This document shows positions 42,336 to 51,380 of a stretch of 64,000 nucleotides of DNA, in pieces. Under the pieces are notes generated by a model. That model was not told the DNA's origin and searched no databases. It worked only from the letters and a program-made list of their open reading frames with translations. Numbering within the stretch: position 1 is the stretch's first letter; every line of letters begins with the position of its first letter. The position numbers and the translations under genes were made by a program. The stretch covers positions 3,224,001 through 3,288,000 of the forward strand of contig NZ_CP063202.1 in NCBI RefSeq assembly GCF_019904235.1, in the 5' to 3' direction. The DNA comes from Erythrobacter sp. SCSIO 43205. Its GTDB lineage: Bacteria > Pseudomonadota > Alphaproteobacteria > Sphingomonadales > Sphingomonadaceae.

Positions 42336-44774
42336 ATGTCGTCGATCAATCGCAAAACGCTGCTTCTGGGTTCGGTAGCCATTCCGATGTCCATGCTGGC
42401 AGCGCAGCCGGCAGTGGCGCAGGATAACACGGAAGCCGCCGAAGAGAGTGGTGGTCTGGGCGAGATCGTCGTTACCGCACGTAAAAGGGACGAGACGCTG
42501 ACCAATGCCCCGGTGGCCGTTACAGCCATCGGTGGCGCAGAGCTTGAAAGTCAGGGTGTCACCGGTCTTGAGCAGCTTTCAGCGCGTGTTCCCGGCCTGC
42601 AAGTCGGTCGTGCAGCGCAGACCAGTAACGTATTTATTCGCGGTGTTGGCTCGGGCATCAACAAGGGCTTTGAGCAGTCGGTCGGTATGTATGTTGATGG
42701 CATTTACCAACCACGTAGCCGTCAGTTTACCCAGTCACTGTTTGACTTGCAGCAGGCTGAAGTTCTGCGCGGTCCGCAGGGGCTTTTGTTCGGTAAAAAC
42801 ACCGTTGCGGGTGCTGTTAAGGTCGAAACCACAAATCCGGAGATTGGCACCGACATTGAAGGTTTTGTCGGAGTTGCGTGGGAGCCGGAGTTTAATTCGC
42901 AGCGCTATACCGGAGCTGTTTCTGCAGGGTTGGGAGACTCGGCGGCCATTCGTCTCGCCGGACGTTACACATCAACTGATGGTTATGTGACCAGCAGTTT
43001 GTTTGATCGTGATGAGGCTGATCGTGAGGACATCCTCGCCCGTTTGACGCTGGTTGCGGAGCCCGCTTCCAACTTCAATATCGAGGCGAAGGTGTCCTAC
43101 TCCGAAATGGACGGTGTGGGTAAAGAGGCGACTATCTTTGCCGTTGATCCCGCACTTCCTACGCCTAACACTCTGGCGCTGTCGGGTTTGGTCGACCCCG
43201 ATTTTGCTCCTGCGACGGCTGGTCGCCGCTACATCAATTCCATCGGGAATCTGAGTATGGCTCCGGGCGGAGATCGAGAAGAGCTTGAATCGATCAGCGG
43301 GTCGTTGAAAATGGACTGGGAGCTTGGGCCGGTTACGCTAACTTCGGTTACAGGCCTCTCCAATTTCAAGTTCCTGCAGAATCATGATGTGGACTTCCTT
43401 CCTGTCGATTTCATCCAGAATCGCGATCAGGAAGAGTTGGATATGTTCAGTCAGGAGTTGCGTTTTGCGACCGACTTCGACGGACCGGTCAACTTCCTCG
43501 GAGGCGTCTACTACGAGAAGCAAGATCTGAATCTGAACGCGATTACGCTTTTCAATGGCGACTTTGGCGTATTGCCTGCCTCGATTCTTCCCGGGGGTTT
43601 GCTGCGTGCAGGTCAGTTCACGAATTTTGACCAGAATGCCGAGACGATTGCGGCATTCGGTGAGGCTTCGATTGATCTGTCGGATACGCTGACGCTTGAA
43701 GTTGGTTTCCGCTATTCGCACGATGAAAAAGATGTCCAGAAACGAGTGGCGATTGGTACAGGGGATACCAACAACTTTCAGATTCTGGTCCAGCCGGAAG
43801 ACACTATCGGATCACCCGATCTTCCGACCTATGTTGGAGCAGCGGCTGCCGCCGGTGGAGCCGATGGTGCAAATGCTGCTGCGACCTTCGCCGGGCTTTT
43901 GGGCCGATTTGCACACATTCTGAACGATTCACGCTCGGAAGATCATCTTGATCCTTCGGTCAAGCTGCGCTGGAAATACAGCCCCTATGGGTCTGCATAT
44001 ATCTCCTATTCGGAAGGCTACAAATCAGGTGGCTACAACTTTGGTCCTGAATCAGCCGATGTGGCTGGCAATCCACTGCCCGGCCACGAGTTTGAGGATG
44101 AAGGTGTTCAGGCTTGGGAATTCGGCATCAAGCATGAGTTTGGCAATAGCGCACGGCTTGGCTTTATCGTGTTCCGGAGTGACTTTGAAAACCTTCAGGT
44201 AACGTCGTTCAATGGCACGGCCTTTGTGGTCGGCAACGCAGCGGAGCTGCGGGTGCAGGGCGTCGAGGTCGACGGACAGCTACTGATTACTGATGATCTG
44301 GAACTTGGCGGTGCGATTGCCTATCTCGACCATGAATTCCAATCCTTCCCGACAGCAGGTTGTTCGGTTCTTGAACTAAACCTGGCGACCTGTCCGAACT
44401 CAGGCGGTCCGGGTACCAAGGATCTGTCCGGTCAGCGTGGCTCCTTTGCACCGGAATGGAGCGGGAATGCCTATCTCGACTACACTCGTGATTTTGACAG
44501 TTTCACGCTGTCTTCGCGGGTCACAGTGAACTTCAAGGATGAAATGTTCCTGGATACTGACCTTGATCCCAACGCTTACCAGAGTGGTTACGCCAAGATC
44601 GACGCGCATATCGGGGTCGAATTTGACCGCTTTGAACTGCGCGTATTTGGCCGGAACCTGACCAACAAGGCTACCTACACTGCGAGCGTTGACGCACCGC
44701 TTAGCCCGGGCGTCTATGTCGGCTGGATCGAGGAGCCGCGTGTAATCGGTTTCGAAGGTAAAATTAACTTCTGA
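42336..44774 (+). CDS. TonB-dependent outer-membrane receptor
   Basis: 812 aa from ATG 42336 behind GGGAGA. Signal peptide (cut after AVA before QDN), TonB box GEIVVTARKRDETL, plug domain (APVAVTAIGGAELESQGV, NVFIRGVGSG, VDGIYQPRSR, VEVLRGPQGLLFGKNTVAG-like), then the beta-barrel ending in a terminal phenylalanine (GFEGKINF), the usual outer-membrane insertion signal. Sphingomonads use many such receptors for organic substrates rather than only iron. It stands divergently from the AraC regulator and just upstream of the SDR and acyl-CoA ligase, so it probably imports the pathway's hydrophobic substrate. Confidence 0.93.
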   Translation: MSSINRKTLLLGSVAIPMSMLAAQPAVAQDNTEAAEESGGLGEIVVTARKRDETLTNAPVAVTAIGGAELESQGVTGLEQLSARVPGLQVGRAAQTSNVFIRGVGSGINKGFEQSVGMYVDGIYQPRSRQFTQSLFDLQQAEVLRGPQGLLFGKNTVAGAVKVETTNPEIGTDIEGFVGVAWEPEFNSQRYTGAVSAGLGDSAAIRLAGRYTSTDGYVTSSLFDRDEADREDILARLTLVAEPASNFNIEAKVSYSEMDGVGKEATIFAVDPALPTPNTLALSGLVDPDFAPATAGRRYINSIGNLSMAPGGDREELESISGSLKMDWELGPVTLTSVTGLSNFKFLQNHDVDFLPVDFIQNRDQEELDMFSQELRFATDFDGPVNFLGGVYYEKQDLNLNAITLFNGDFGVLPASILPGGLLRAGQFTNFDQNAETIAAFGEASIDLSDTLTLEVGFRYSHDEKDVQKRVAIGTGDTNNFQILVQPEDTIGSPDLPTYVGAAAAAGGADGANAAATFAGLLGRFAHILNDSRSEDHLDPSVKLRWKYSPYGSAYISYSEGYKSGGYNFGPESADVAGNPLPGHEFEDEGVQAWEFGIKHEFGNSARLGFIVFRSDFENLQVTSFNGTAFVVGNAAELRVQGVEVDGQLLITDDLELGGAIAYLDHEFQSFPTAGCSVLELNLATCPNSGGPGTKDLSGQRGSFAPEWSGNAYLDYTRDFDSFTLSSRVTVNFKDEMFLDTDLDPNAYQSGYAKIDAHIGVEFDRFELRVFGRNLTNKATYTASVDAPLSPGVYVGWIEEPRVIGFEGKINF

Positions 44775-44784
44775 GCTTCTCCCT

Positions 44785-44819
44785 GAACCGTCTCCCATAC
44801 TTGTTGTGGGGGGCGGTTC
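44785..44819 (+). terminator. Hairpin after the TonB receptor gene
   Basis: GAACCG and CGGTTC with adjoining C-rich and G-rich strands form a stem of about 11-12 bp including G-U pairs, 10 bases past the stop codon. No T tract follows, so it may reduce rather than end read-through into the SDR gene. Confidence 0.45.
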
Positions 44820-44891
44820 CAACGGGCAAAGCCGATGCGGATTGTCTACTGCTGGCAGCAGCGGAGAACCGCAAATGGAGGAATTCGCTAT

Positions 44892-45665
44892 ATGCAGTTC
44901 GCGGGAAAAGTAGCTGTTATCACTGGTGGCGCGTCTGGTCTGGGCGCTGCGGCTGCTCGCTATTTTGTCGAGCACGGGGCGAAGGTATCGCTGTTTGATC
45001 TCAATGAAGAGGCAGGCTCCGCGCTTGTCGGAGAGTTGGGGGCTGACAATGCGGTATTTCATGCAGTCGATGTGACTGATGAAGGACTAGTGACGCGTGC
45101 GGTGGATGCGACCGCAGCGCATTTCGGTGCCATCCACGTCAACGTAAACGCGGCCGGTATACCTGCGCCGACAAAAATTCTCGACCGCGAGGGCAATGCG
45201 GCGAACCTCGCCAAATTTGCCAAAGTTGTTAACGTGAACCTGATCGGTCTGTTCAACGTCATGAGCAAATGTGTGGCGGTGATGGCGCGCAATGAACCTG
45301 AAAATGGTGAAGAGCGCGGTGTTGTTGTCAATGTGTCATCGGGTGCGGCCTATGAAGGGCAGATCGGCCAATCGGGCTATTCAGCGTCCAAGGCAGGCGT
45401 GATTGGCCTCAACATTCCGGCCGCGCGCGAGTTGGGCGTGCTGGGGATTCGGGTCAATGCCATCGCACCGGGCCTCTTTGGCACTCCGCTGGTGATGGGG
45501 CTGGGTGAGAAAGTGGTTTCCTCTCTGGTTGAAACGATTGAGGCTCCCAGGAGAATGGGTGACATGCGCGAATTTGCGCATACATGCCGTTATATTGTTG
45601 AGAATGCGTATCTTAATGGAGAAACAATCCGGTTGGATGCTGCCACCCGGTTGAAAGCAAAATAG
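44892..45665 (+). CDS. Short-chain dehydrogenase/reductase, 3-hydroxyacyl-CoA dehydrogenase type
   Basis: 257 aa from ATG 44892 behind GGAGGAA. Classical SDR: VITGGASGLGAAAARYF (NAD binding), acidic residue after strand 2 (SLFDLNEEA) favouring NAD, NVNAAGI, the catalytic Ser in VVNVSSGAAYEG, and YSASK (Tyr and Lys). The sequence resembles type II 3-hydroxyacyl-CoA dehydrogenases (HSD10-like), including RVNAIAPGLFGTPL. It would supply the third step of beta-oxidation, missing from the minus-strand gene set, so both arms of the divergent locus are needed for the complete cycle. Confidence 0.88.
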   Translation: MQFAGKVAVITGGASGLGAAAARYFVEHGAKVSLFDLNEEAGSALVGELGADNAVFHAVDVTDEGLVTRAVDATAAHFGAIHVNVNAAGIPAPTKILDREGNAANLAKFAKVVNVNLIGLFNVMSKCVAVMARNEPENGEERGVVVNVSSGAAYEGQIGQSGYSASKAGVIGLNIPAARELGVLGIRVNAIAPGLFGTPLVMGLGEKVVSSLVETIEAPRRMGDMREFAHTCRYIVENAYLNGETIRLDAATRLKAK

Positions 45666-45709
45666 GGCTACCGATAACGGTCGCGCCCGATTTGAGAAGG
45701 GACAGGAAT

Positions 45710-47320
45710 ATGGGCTCGCAAGCAACTGCATCGGGTGATCAGGAACAGGTGCCAAACCCCTTCAACTACAGCCGGATCATGCAGGGTCTGGTCGAGTCAT
45801 TCGGTGATCGCGAGGCGATTGTGAATATCGAGCGCAATCGTCGCCTGACATTCCGCGACTATCATGAACTGACCAACCGCTTCGCCCATGTTCTGCACGG
45901 CCCGCTGGGGCTGGGGGCGGGGGATCGCTATGTCTGCTTTCTCGATAATGATAATCTCTCGCTGTTTCACTGGGCGACTGCAGCCAAGGCGCTGCCTACT
46001 TGCTGCCATGGCAATTTTCGGGATAGTCTCGACACGCATTTGAGCCAAATCGAGACCGTCAAACCCAAAGCCGCGCTGATCGAGAATTCACTGATCGAAA
46101 GCCATGCTGGCCCGCTGGCCGAACTTGGCATTCAGGTCGTCTGCATGGATCCGCAGGAAAATGCCCGCGAAGGTGTGCTGGAAATGCCCGCATTGCTGGA
46201 TGCAGCTTCGAGCGACAATCCCGATATCGAGATCGACAGACACTCGCATATCATTTTGATGCGTTTTACCGGGGGCACAACCGGCGACAGCAAATGCGCG
46301 CGCTATACCGCCGACAACATACTCGCCTGTAGTGAAAGCTATCAGGTGCTGCCGGGGTCGGATTTCTCCGAAGAAACGCGGACGCTTCATATCGCGCCGA
46401 TCAGTCATGGCAGTGGCATGCTGGTCCAGCCGACCATGCTGCTCGGTGGTTGCACCGTGACGATGAACGAGCCCAGTCTCGAGCTATGGTGCCAATATGT
46501 GGAGCAGGAACGGATCACCCACGCGTTCGTCGTTCCCACATTGGCATATCGCCTTCTGGAAATGCCGGAGGCGGAGAAATTTGATCTCTCGACGCTAAAA
46601 ACAGTGTTTTACGGTGCCGCCCCGATGAGCCCGTCCAAGGCGAAACAGCTTGTTGCCCGGTTTGGCCCGGTTTTCATACAAGCCTATGGTTCAACCGAAC
46701 ATCTCGCGGTTGCGCTCTATCTTGGCAAAGAAAAGCATGAGGGGGACGACAAGCGATTGGCATCAGCCGGACGACGTAACAATGGGATCGAACTGACCAT
46801 TTGCGATGATGATGGCAATCCCGTCCCGCGAGGTGAAGTTGGCGAATTCTACATTCGGTCGCGCGGCACCTGTCAGGGCTATGAAGGCAATCCGGAAAAG
46901 ACCGCCGAAGAATTCATCGACGGCTACTGGAAATCGGGTGATGTCGGCTATGTTGACGAGGCGGGCTATTGCTATCTGGTCGACCGCAAGAAGGACATGA
47001 TCATCACTGGCGGCTTCAATGTCTATGCGACCGAAGTCGAAGCTGCGATCAATTCCTATCCCGGCGTTACCATGTCGGCAGTCGTCGGCATCCCGCATGA
47101 GGATTGGGGCGAAGCAATTCATGCCGAGGTCCTGCTTAACGGGCAGGAAGAAGTCGAAGAGCAGGCGCTTGTCGCCCATGTGAAAGAACAGATCGGATCG
47201 GTCAAAGCTCCGAAAACGGTTGCGTTCGTCGATGAACTTCCCACCAGCGTGGTCGGCAAGGTCATCCGCAAGGACGTGCGCGCGAAATACTGGAAGAGCC
47301 GAGACCGACAAATTGCATAG
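45710..47320 (+). CDS. AMP-binding acyl-CoA synthetase/ligase
   Basis: 536 aa from ATG 45710 behind AAGGGACAGGA. ANL superfamily motifs: the P-loop MRFTGGTTGDSKCARYT (about residue 186), QAYGSTEHLAVA, the adenylate-binding GYWKSGDVGYVDEAGYCYLVDRKKDMI, and the catalytic lysine near SVVGKVIRKDVR. It activates a carboxylic acid to its CoA thioester with ATP. In this island it links the acid made by the aldehyde dehydrogenase to the beta-oxidation enzymes. It is 44 bases downstream of the SDR gene in the TonB-receptor transcript. Confidence 0.92.
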   Translation: MGSQATASGDQEQVPNPFNYSRIMQGLVESFGDREAIVNIERNRRLTFRDYHELTNRFAHVLHGPLGLGAGDRYVCFLDNDNLSLFHWATAAKALPTCCHGNFRDSLDTHLSQIETVKPKAALIENSLIESHAGPLAELGIQVVCMDPQENAREGVLEMPALLDAASSDNPDIEIDRHSHIILMRFTGGTTGDSKCARYTADNILACSESYQVLPGSDFSEETRTLHIAPISHGSGMLVQPTMLLGGCTVTMNEPSLELWCQYVEQERITHAFVVPTLAYRLLEMPEAEKFDLSTLKTVFYGAAPMSPSKAKQLVARFGPVFIQAYGSTEHLAVALYLGKEKHEGDDKRLASAGRRNNGIELTICDDDGNPVPRGEVGEFYIRSRGTCQGYEGNPEKTAEEFIDGYWKSGDVGYVDEAGYCYLVDRKKDMIITGGFNVYATEVEAAINSYPGVTMSAVVGIPHEDWGEAIHAEVLLNGQEEVEEQALVAHVKEQIGSVKAPKTVAFVDELPTSVVGKVIRKDVRAKYWKSRDRQIA

Positions 47321-47329
47321 GTTCTGATG

Positions 47330-47660
47330 ATAGGAGCATTCTGTTCGCCAGGTGAACTTTTCTGCGATTGCGCGTTTTCCTGTCGGGTCGAGGTCTGAAT
47401 TTGGTCGCCTTTTTCATAGTAGAAGCCAGAAACCAGCGGGTCGTGTTTCCCAATCTCGACGCGAAGAGACAGTTCCTCTCCAACATTCCACGTGTCACGA
47501 ATTCTACACTTGTAGATTTCGCCCCATAGTTCGATCTCGAGCTCATCGCCGATACCATCCCAATTTTTTTGGCAGCGGCGCGCAAAATAGTTTCGCCAAT
47601 CTTATCGCGCTTCCTCCGGGACAACATGTCTACCGACGATTCCTTAATCAGCCCGAACAT
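47330..47660 (-). pseudogene. Possible degenerate small gene, frame broken at an A7 run
   Basis: The 571-base stretch 47321-47891 has no intact gene. From ATG 47660 the minus strand reads MFGLIKESSVDMLSRRKRDK and on to RAAAK. At seven A's (47564-47570) the protein-like reading jumps frame to NWDGIGDELEIELWGEIYKC, then RIRDTWNVGEELSLRVEIGK. The latter frame has no early stop and runs into the ligase gene. The composition after the shift is protein-like, but no family is recognised. It may be a dead gene or chance. The remainder (47661-47891) shows nothing I can name. Confidence 0.2.
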
Positions 47661-47891
47661 GCCGCTGTTGTTGAGGGTCAACTCAGGTACAGGCACCGAA
47701 GAAGCTGTGGTTGGTGGCGTTTCTACTATTAGCTAGGAAACAGTACGACTGCTTTTTTGCTCCTCATCTGTCAATTGCCGACAGTCCGCCATCGGCCCAG
47801 AAGCTGCCCATTGAGGTCTTTCGAATTATACGACTGGAATTGGGCCGGTTCCGGACTTGCCGGTTTGAACAAGAGCCACCGGGAAAGCGGC

Positions 47892-49253
47892 CTAAATGAT
47901 ATCAGCCCGCTCGACGTCGAGTAGAGATAGATGGCCCGCGAGTTGTCTCAAAGCGGCCTCAAGGGTTGTTCGTGGGGCCGTGCCGCCAAGCGAGACCCTC
48001 AGCGCTTGCGCGGCGACCTTGCCTACCGCGAACCTGTCGGATGGAATCGCTCCGACACCCGCGGCAGTAAGCTGCTGAGAGAGCATGGAAGCCGACGCTC
48101 CAGCTGGAAGCGAAAGCCAGAGATGGTAACCCTGAGGCTGGAGGCAGATTGAATGATCCTTCAGGATCTTGGCAGCAAGATCCGAACGCCATTCGGCTTC
48201 GCCCCGCACTGCCGACACCAAGCTGTCAAAGGCCCCCTCGCGCAACCACATTGCGACCATTGCCGCATTGAGCGGAGGTGGCATCACAGCGGTGTCATGC
48301 ACCTCCGCCGTTAGCCGCAGTGCATCTGCCACGGTGGGCGCGCTGATGAAGGCAATCCGCAGAGCAGGTGAGATGATTTTGGACGTACTGAGGATGTGCC
48401 ACGATTGCTGCGGAACAAGGCTGGAAATCGCCTGCAGCGGACTCTTTGGCAGAAGGCCATAGGCATCGTCCTCGATGATCTGCAGCTTGTATCGCTGAGC
48501 GACCTCAGCAATTCTCCGACGTTCCGAAAGCGGGATGGTGGTTGCCGTGGGATTGTCGTTGGTAGGAACGACATAGAGCGCCGCAATATCATTCTGCCGA
48601 CAGGCAAGCTCCAGTGTATCGGCATTCATGGCCTGCAAGGGAACCAGTTCGACCCCCAGACGCAAAGCAATTGCGCGAAAGCCGGGGTAGACGAACTCTC
48701 CGCAGGCGACCCTGGCACCAGGAGCAAGTACCGCCCGCGATACGGCGAGCAGCGCATTCTGGCCGCCAGCCGCCGTGACTACCTGATCCATAGCCGGTTT
48801 CAGCCCGACCCGCGCCGCAAGGTCGGTTCCAGCCCGGATGATTGCCTGATCATTGCCAGCGGATTGATATTGGAGCAATGAGCCCGCGTTCTGGCCAAGA
48901 GCCAAATCGAAAGCTCTTTTCATCTCTTTCTGGAGAATCCCGTCCGATGGGACAGGCGGCGTATTCAATCCGGTATCCACTTGCGCGGCTGCGTAGATCG
49001 AATGCGTGGCCGTCTCCCGCACGAAGCTCCCGGCTTTCCCCCGACCATCGATCAACCCACGCTGACGAGCGATGTTATAGGCACGGGTAACGGTGGTCAG
49101 ATCAAAGCCTAGAGTTTGCGCCAGTTCGCGCTGTGGAGGCAATCGCGCGCCAGGCTTCAGCTCGCCAGTCCCGATAGAATTCGTCAGTGATTCCGCGAGC
49201 GCAAGATACTTGGGGCCAGCTTTTCCGCTCAGATCAGGAACCCAGTTTGTCAT
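47892..49253 (-). CDS. MocR-type regulator (GntR winged helix plus aminotransferase-like domain)
   Basis: 453 aa from ATG 49253 (an ATG 12 bases upstream sits almost on the GGGAGG site; a longer frame to 49382 overlaps the upstream gene and is unlikely). Residues 15-85 are the GntR wHTH (LPPQRELAQTLGFDLTTVTRAYNIARQRGLI). The rest is a fold-type I PLP domain with NPTATTIP, IIEDDAYG (Asp to the PLP nitrogen) and the PLP lysine in LSTSKIISPALRIAF. MocR proteins sense PLP or amino-acid ligands and control nearby genes, often autoregulating. It overlaps the DUF983 gene by 20 bases and follows it on the same strand. Confidence 0.9.
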   Translation of the reverse strand: MTNWVPDLSGKAGPKYLALAESLTNSIGTGELKPGARLPPQRELAQTLGFDLTTVTRAYNIARQRGLIDGRGKAGSFVRETATHSIYAAAQVDTGLNTPPVPSDGILQKEMKRAFDLALGQNAGSLLQYQSAGNDQAIIRAGTDLAARVGLKPAMDQVVTAAGGQNALLAVSRAVLAPGARVACGEFVYPGFRAIALRLGVELVPLQAMNADTLELACRQNDIAALYVVPTNDNPTATTIPLSERRRIAEVAQRYKLQIIEDDAYGLLPKSPLQAISSLVPQQSWHILSTSKIISPALRIAFISAPTVADALRLTAEVHDTAVMPPPLNAAMVAMWLREGAFDSLVSAVRGEAEWRSDLAAKILKDHSICLQPQGYHLWLSLPAGASASMLSQQLTAAGVGAIPSDRFAVGKVAAQALRVSLGGTAPRTTLEAALRQLAGHLSLLDVERADII

Positions 49254-49674
49254 TTCTGGAATCATCCTCCCGCTCGTGCATTTCCGCCCACAGTTTCTCT
49301 GTGCCGGCTTCGACAGCCTTGTTGACGAACTGCGAGGCCACAAGCCACCCCTTGATTGGACGCAACGGCAAAACGCAGCCAATCCCTAACAAGGGGAGGC
49401 CGATCACGAAAAGCACCAGAGTCGGGAGTTCGAGCGAGACCTGTAGCCAAACGATCACGGCAAGCAATGGGGGGGCGACGAAGCAGAGGGAAAAAAAGGC
49501 TGGCCCGTCGTCAGGAGATGCGAACCGATAGTCGAGACCACATTGCTCGCATTTGTCGGTGACCTTGAGCCACGAGCGAAACATGTCGCCTTTCCCGCAG
49601 CGAGGACACAACCCTTTCCAACCCGCTTCGAAAATCCACGCTCGTTTGGTTCGCTCGGAAATCTTCACCACCAT
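49234..49674 (-). CDS. DUF983 family membrane protein
   Basis: 146 aa from ATG 49674 behind AGGGA. It starts with a zinc-knuckle-like pair, CPRCGKGDMF and CEQCGLDY (residues about 23-50), followed by two hydrophobic segments (FFSLCFVAPPLLAVIVWLQV and LPTLVLFVIGLPLLGIGCVL). This is the DUF983 pattern, a small inner-membrane protein common in alphaproteobacteria, function unknown. It is co-transcribed with the MocR regulator gene that overlaps its end. A palindrome at 49689-49706 just upstream may be the MocR operator. Confidence 0.85.
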   Translation of the reverse strand: MVVKISERTKRAWIFEAGWKGLCPRCGKGDMFRSWLKVTDKCEQCGLDYRFASPDDGPAFFSLCFVAPPLLAVIVWLQVSLELPTLVLFVIGLPLLGIGCVLPLRPIKGWLVASQFVNKAVEAGTEKLWAEMHEREDDSRNDKLGS

Positions 49675-49688
49675 ATTCCCTACATAAA

Positions 49689-49706
49689 ATGTATTGATCC
49701 ATACAT
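49689..49706. promoter_or_regulatory. Palindrome upstream of the DUF983-MocR pair
   Basis: ATGTAT and ATACAT arms flank TGATCC, so 16 of 18 positions are symmetric. A further ACAT follows at the right. It lies 15 bases upstream of the DUF983 start, where a repressor or MocR dimer could control the transcript. Confidence 0.45.
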
Positions 49707-50183
49707 ACATAGCAACAAGATAGGCGAAAAGCTAATTTTTTGAGCTTTATGATTTCCCGTGAACCATACAAAATCTCCAAGGGGAGCGCGAGCTAGCCGT
49801 GACCGTTACCCTATGGGTCGCTCGGATCAATTTCCGGCATAAGATCGTGCCAGAAATTACCCAAATGGGTCGCCACAACGGTGACTGGCAATCGGCAGTC
49901 GTATCCAGCTATGTGGATCCCGGACAGCTGAGACCGGGGCGCGAAACTCCCTTCGCACTGAGCCGTGCGAATAACCGCTTTTGGGATCTCCCGGATAGTT
50001 TCGGAACGACGAGATTTGGGGCGCGAAGCAGACTTTCCCCCTTATGTCCGTCTTTGCGTTGCATTCCCGATCGAATCGTCAGGCACCTCTCGGGATGCTG
50101 CTGGCCGATTGACGAAGGAGCACGACATCTAAAAGGAAGGCACTCGGCTAAAGCCGGGATCTTTTCAGGTCTGTTCCGCTTGC
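49707..50183. other. 477-bp gap left of the tandem recombinases
   Basis: No supported gene; a 161-codon plus-strand frame (49799-50284) overlaps the recombinase end and shows no family features. A 5-bp hairpin at 50145-50156 (CGGCT/AGCCG), followed on the minus strand by a T-containing stretch, may end the recombinase transcript. The left border of the defence island is probably in this stretch, but no tRNA or duplicated attachment site was found. Confidence 0.4.
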
Positions 50184-51380
50184 TCAATTTAGCATGCACT
50201 CGAGCAAATCGCCGATTTGCTGCGCCGCTTCAAGCAAATGACCGTCATCGAAATGAGCATAGCGCGCGGTCGTCTGCACATTAGCATGACCGAGCAACCG
50301 TCCGATCATCGGCAAGGTTTCCTTGTTCATCGCTGCATGGCTAGCAAAGGTATGGCGCAAGTCGTGGATGCGAACGTCGGGTAGCCCTGCTTCGTCTCTG
50401 AGCCTGCGCCAGAAGCCATTCACGCATCGAAGCGGTTTGCGGTAGCGGTAGTTCCAGAATGGATATGGGATCCTCTCGAAGCGCGGAAGCGCGGCGATCA
50501 CCTCGCGCGCTGCCGAGCCAAGCCAAACCGTTCGCGGCCCGGTTTTGCTATCGCGCAAGTGCAGCCGGTTGCCCTTGATGTCGGTCCATTCGAGCGTGAG
50601 GATTTCGCTCTTGCGACAACCAGTCAGCAACAGGAGCGTGATCGCTGCACCCGAACATTGCTTGGTGCGATCCTCTGATGCGCGCAGATTTGTCAGCTCG
50701 GCACCCAGACGGGCCAGTTCATCATTGGTAAGGAAGCGCTCGCACTGGCGCTTGCGGTTGGGCCGGACGGAGCGGCACGGATTGGTGTTCTCGAGCCGGT
50801 AGCCCCAGTCCTCTGCCTTGTTCAGCATATGCTTGAGGATTTCGAACGTACGGTTCGATGCTCCCGGTCCAGTCAGATTGTTGAGGTCCGCGAACCAGCT
50901 CGTGACATGGCCCTCGTTGAGTTCGTCGATGTAGACGCCGACAAAGGCATCATCGAGATAGCGGCGGCGGTAGCCGGTGTGCGTTTCCAGGGTCGATGCT
51001 TTCCAACGTGGCGCCCAGCGATCCCAATATTCGGTCACGAAATCGGCGAAGCTCGGCGCGGACCGGATGCGCTGGCGTTCGGTCGCCGGATCGCGACCGA
51101 CCTGTGCATATGCGATGACGCGGCGCGCGACCATTTGGGCCTGATAGCGAGTTAGGACCGATGTAGGCCCGATTGTGACCGTGCGCATTCGGCCTGCCAT
51201 GCGCGTCTGGACGATGTAGACGTTGCGGCCACTCGGATAGTGGCGAATGCCAAAACCGTGCTCGACACCAAGCCAGGTCGTGGTGCGCGCCTTGCCTTTG
51301 GGAACGAGCTTGAAGTTGACCGTTGCCCCGACCTCGGCAAGCGCCTCTTCGACGATCTTCTTGAGACTGGCGGCGGTCAT
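50184..51380 (-). CDS. Tyrosine recombinase/integrase (second of a tandem pair)
   Basis: 398 aa. N-terminal arm-binding and SAM-like core-binding regions (to about residue 190) precede the catalytic domain with the Arg in LLTGCRKSEILTLEW, the HxxR box IHDLRHTFASHA, and the closing GHANVQTTARYAHF with the nucleophile Tyr. All catalytic residues appear present, so it should be active. It overlaps the upstream recombinase gene by ATGA (51377-51380). Such overlapping recombinase pairs or triplets mark integrative elements in alphaproteobacteria and could insert or excise the adjacent defence genes. Confidence 0.92.
   Translation of the reverse strand: MTAASLKKIVEEALAEVGATVNFKLVPKGKARTTTWLGVEHGFGIRHYPSGRNVYIVQTRMAGRMRTVTIGPTSVLTRYQAQMVARRVIAYAQVGRDPATERQRIRSAPSFADFVTEYWDRWAPRWKASTLETHTGYRRRYLDDAFVGVYIDELNEGHVTSWFADLNNLTGPGASNRTFEILKHMLNKAEDWGYRLENTNPCRSVRPNRKRQCERFLTNDELARLGAELTNLRASEDRTKQCSGAAITLLLLTGCRKSEILTLEWTDIKGNRLHLRDSKTGPRTVWLGSAAREVIAALPRFERIPYPFWNYRYRKPLRCVNGFWRRLRDEAGLPDVRIHDLRHTFASHAAMNKETLPMIGRLLGHANVQTTARYAHFDDGHLLEAAQQIGDLLECMLN

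Noticed and set aside
49799..50284. 161-codon plus-strand frame left of the recombinases
   Set aside because: No family features or ribosome site, and it runs into the 3' end of the recombinase gene on the other strand.
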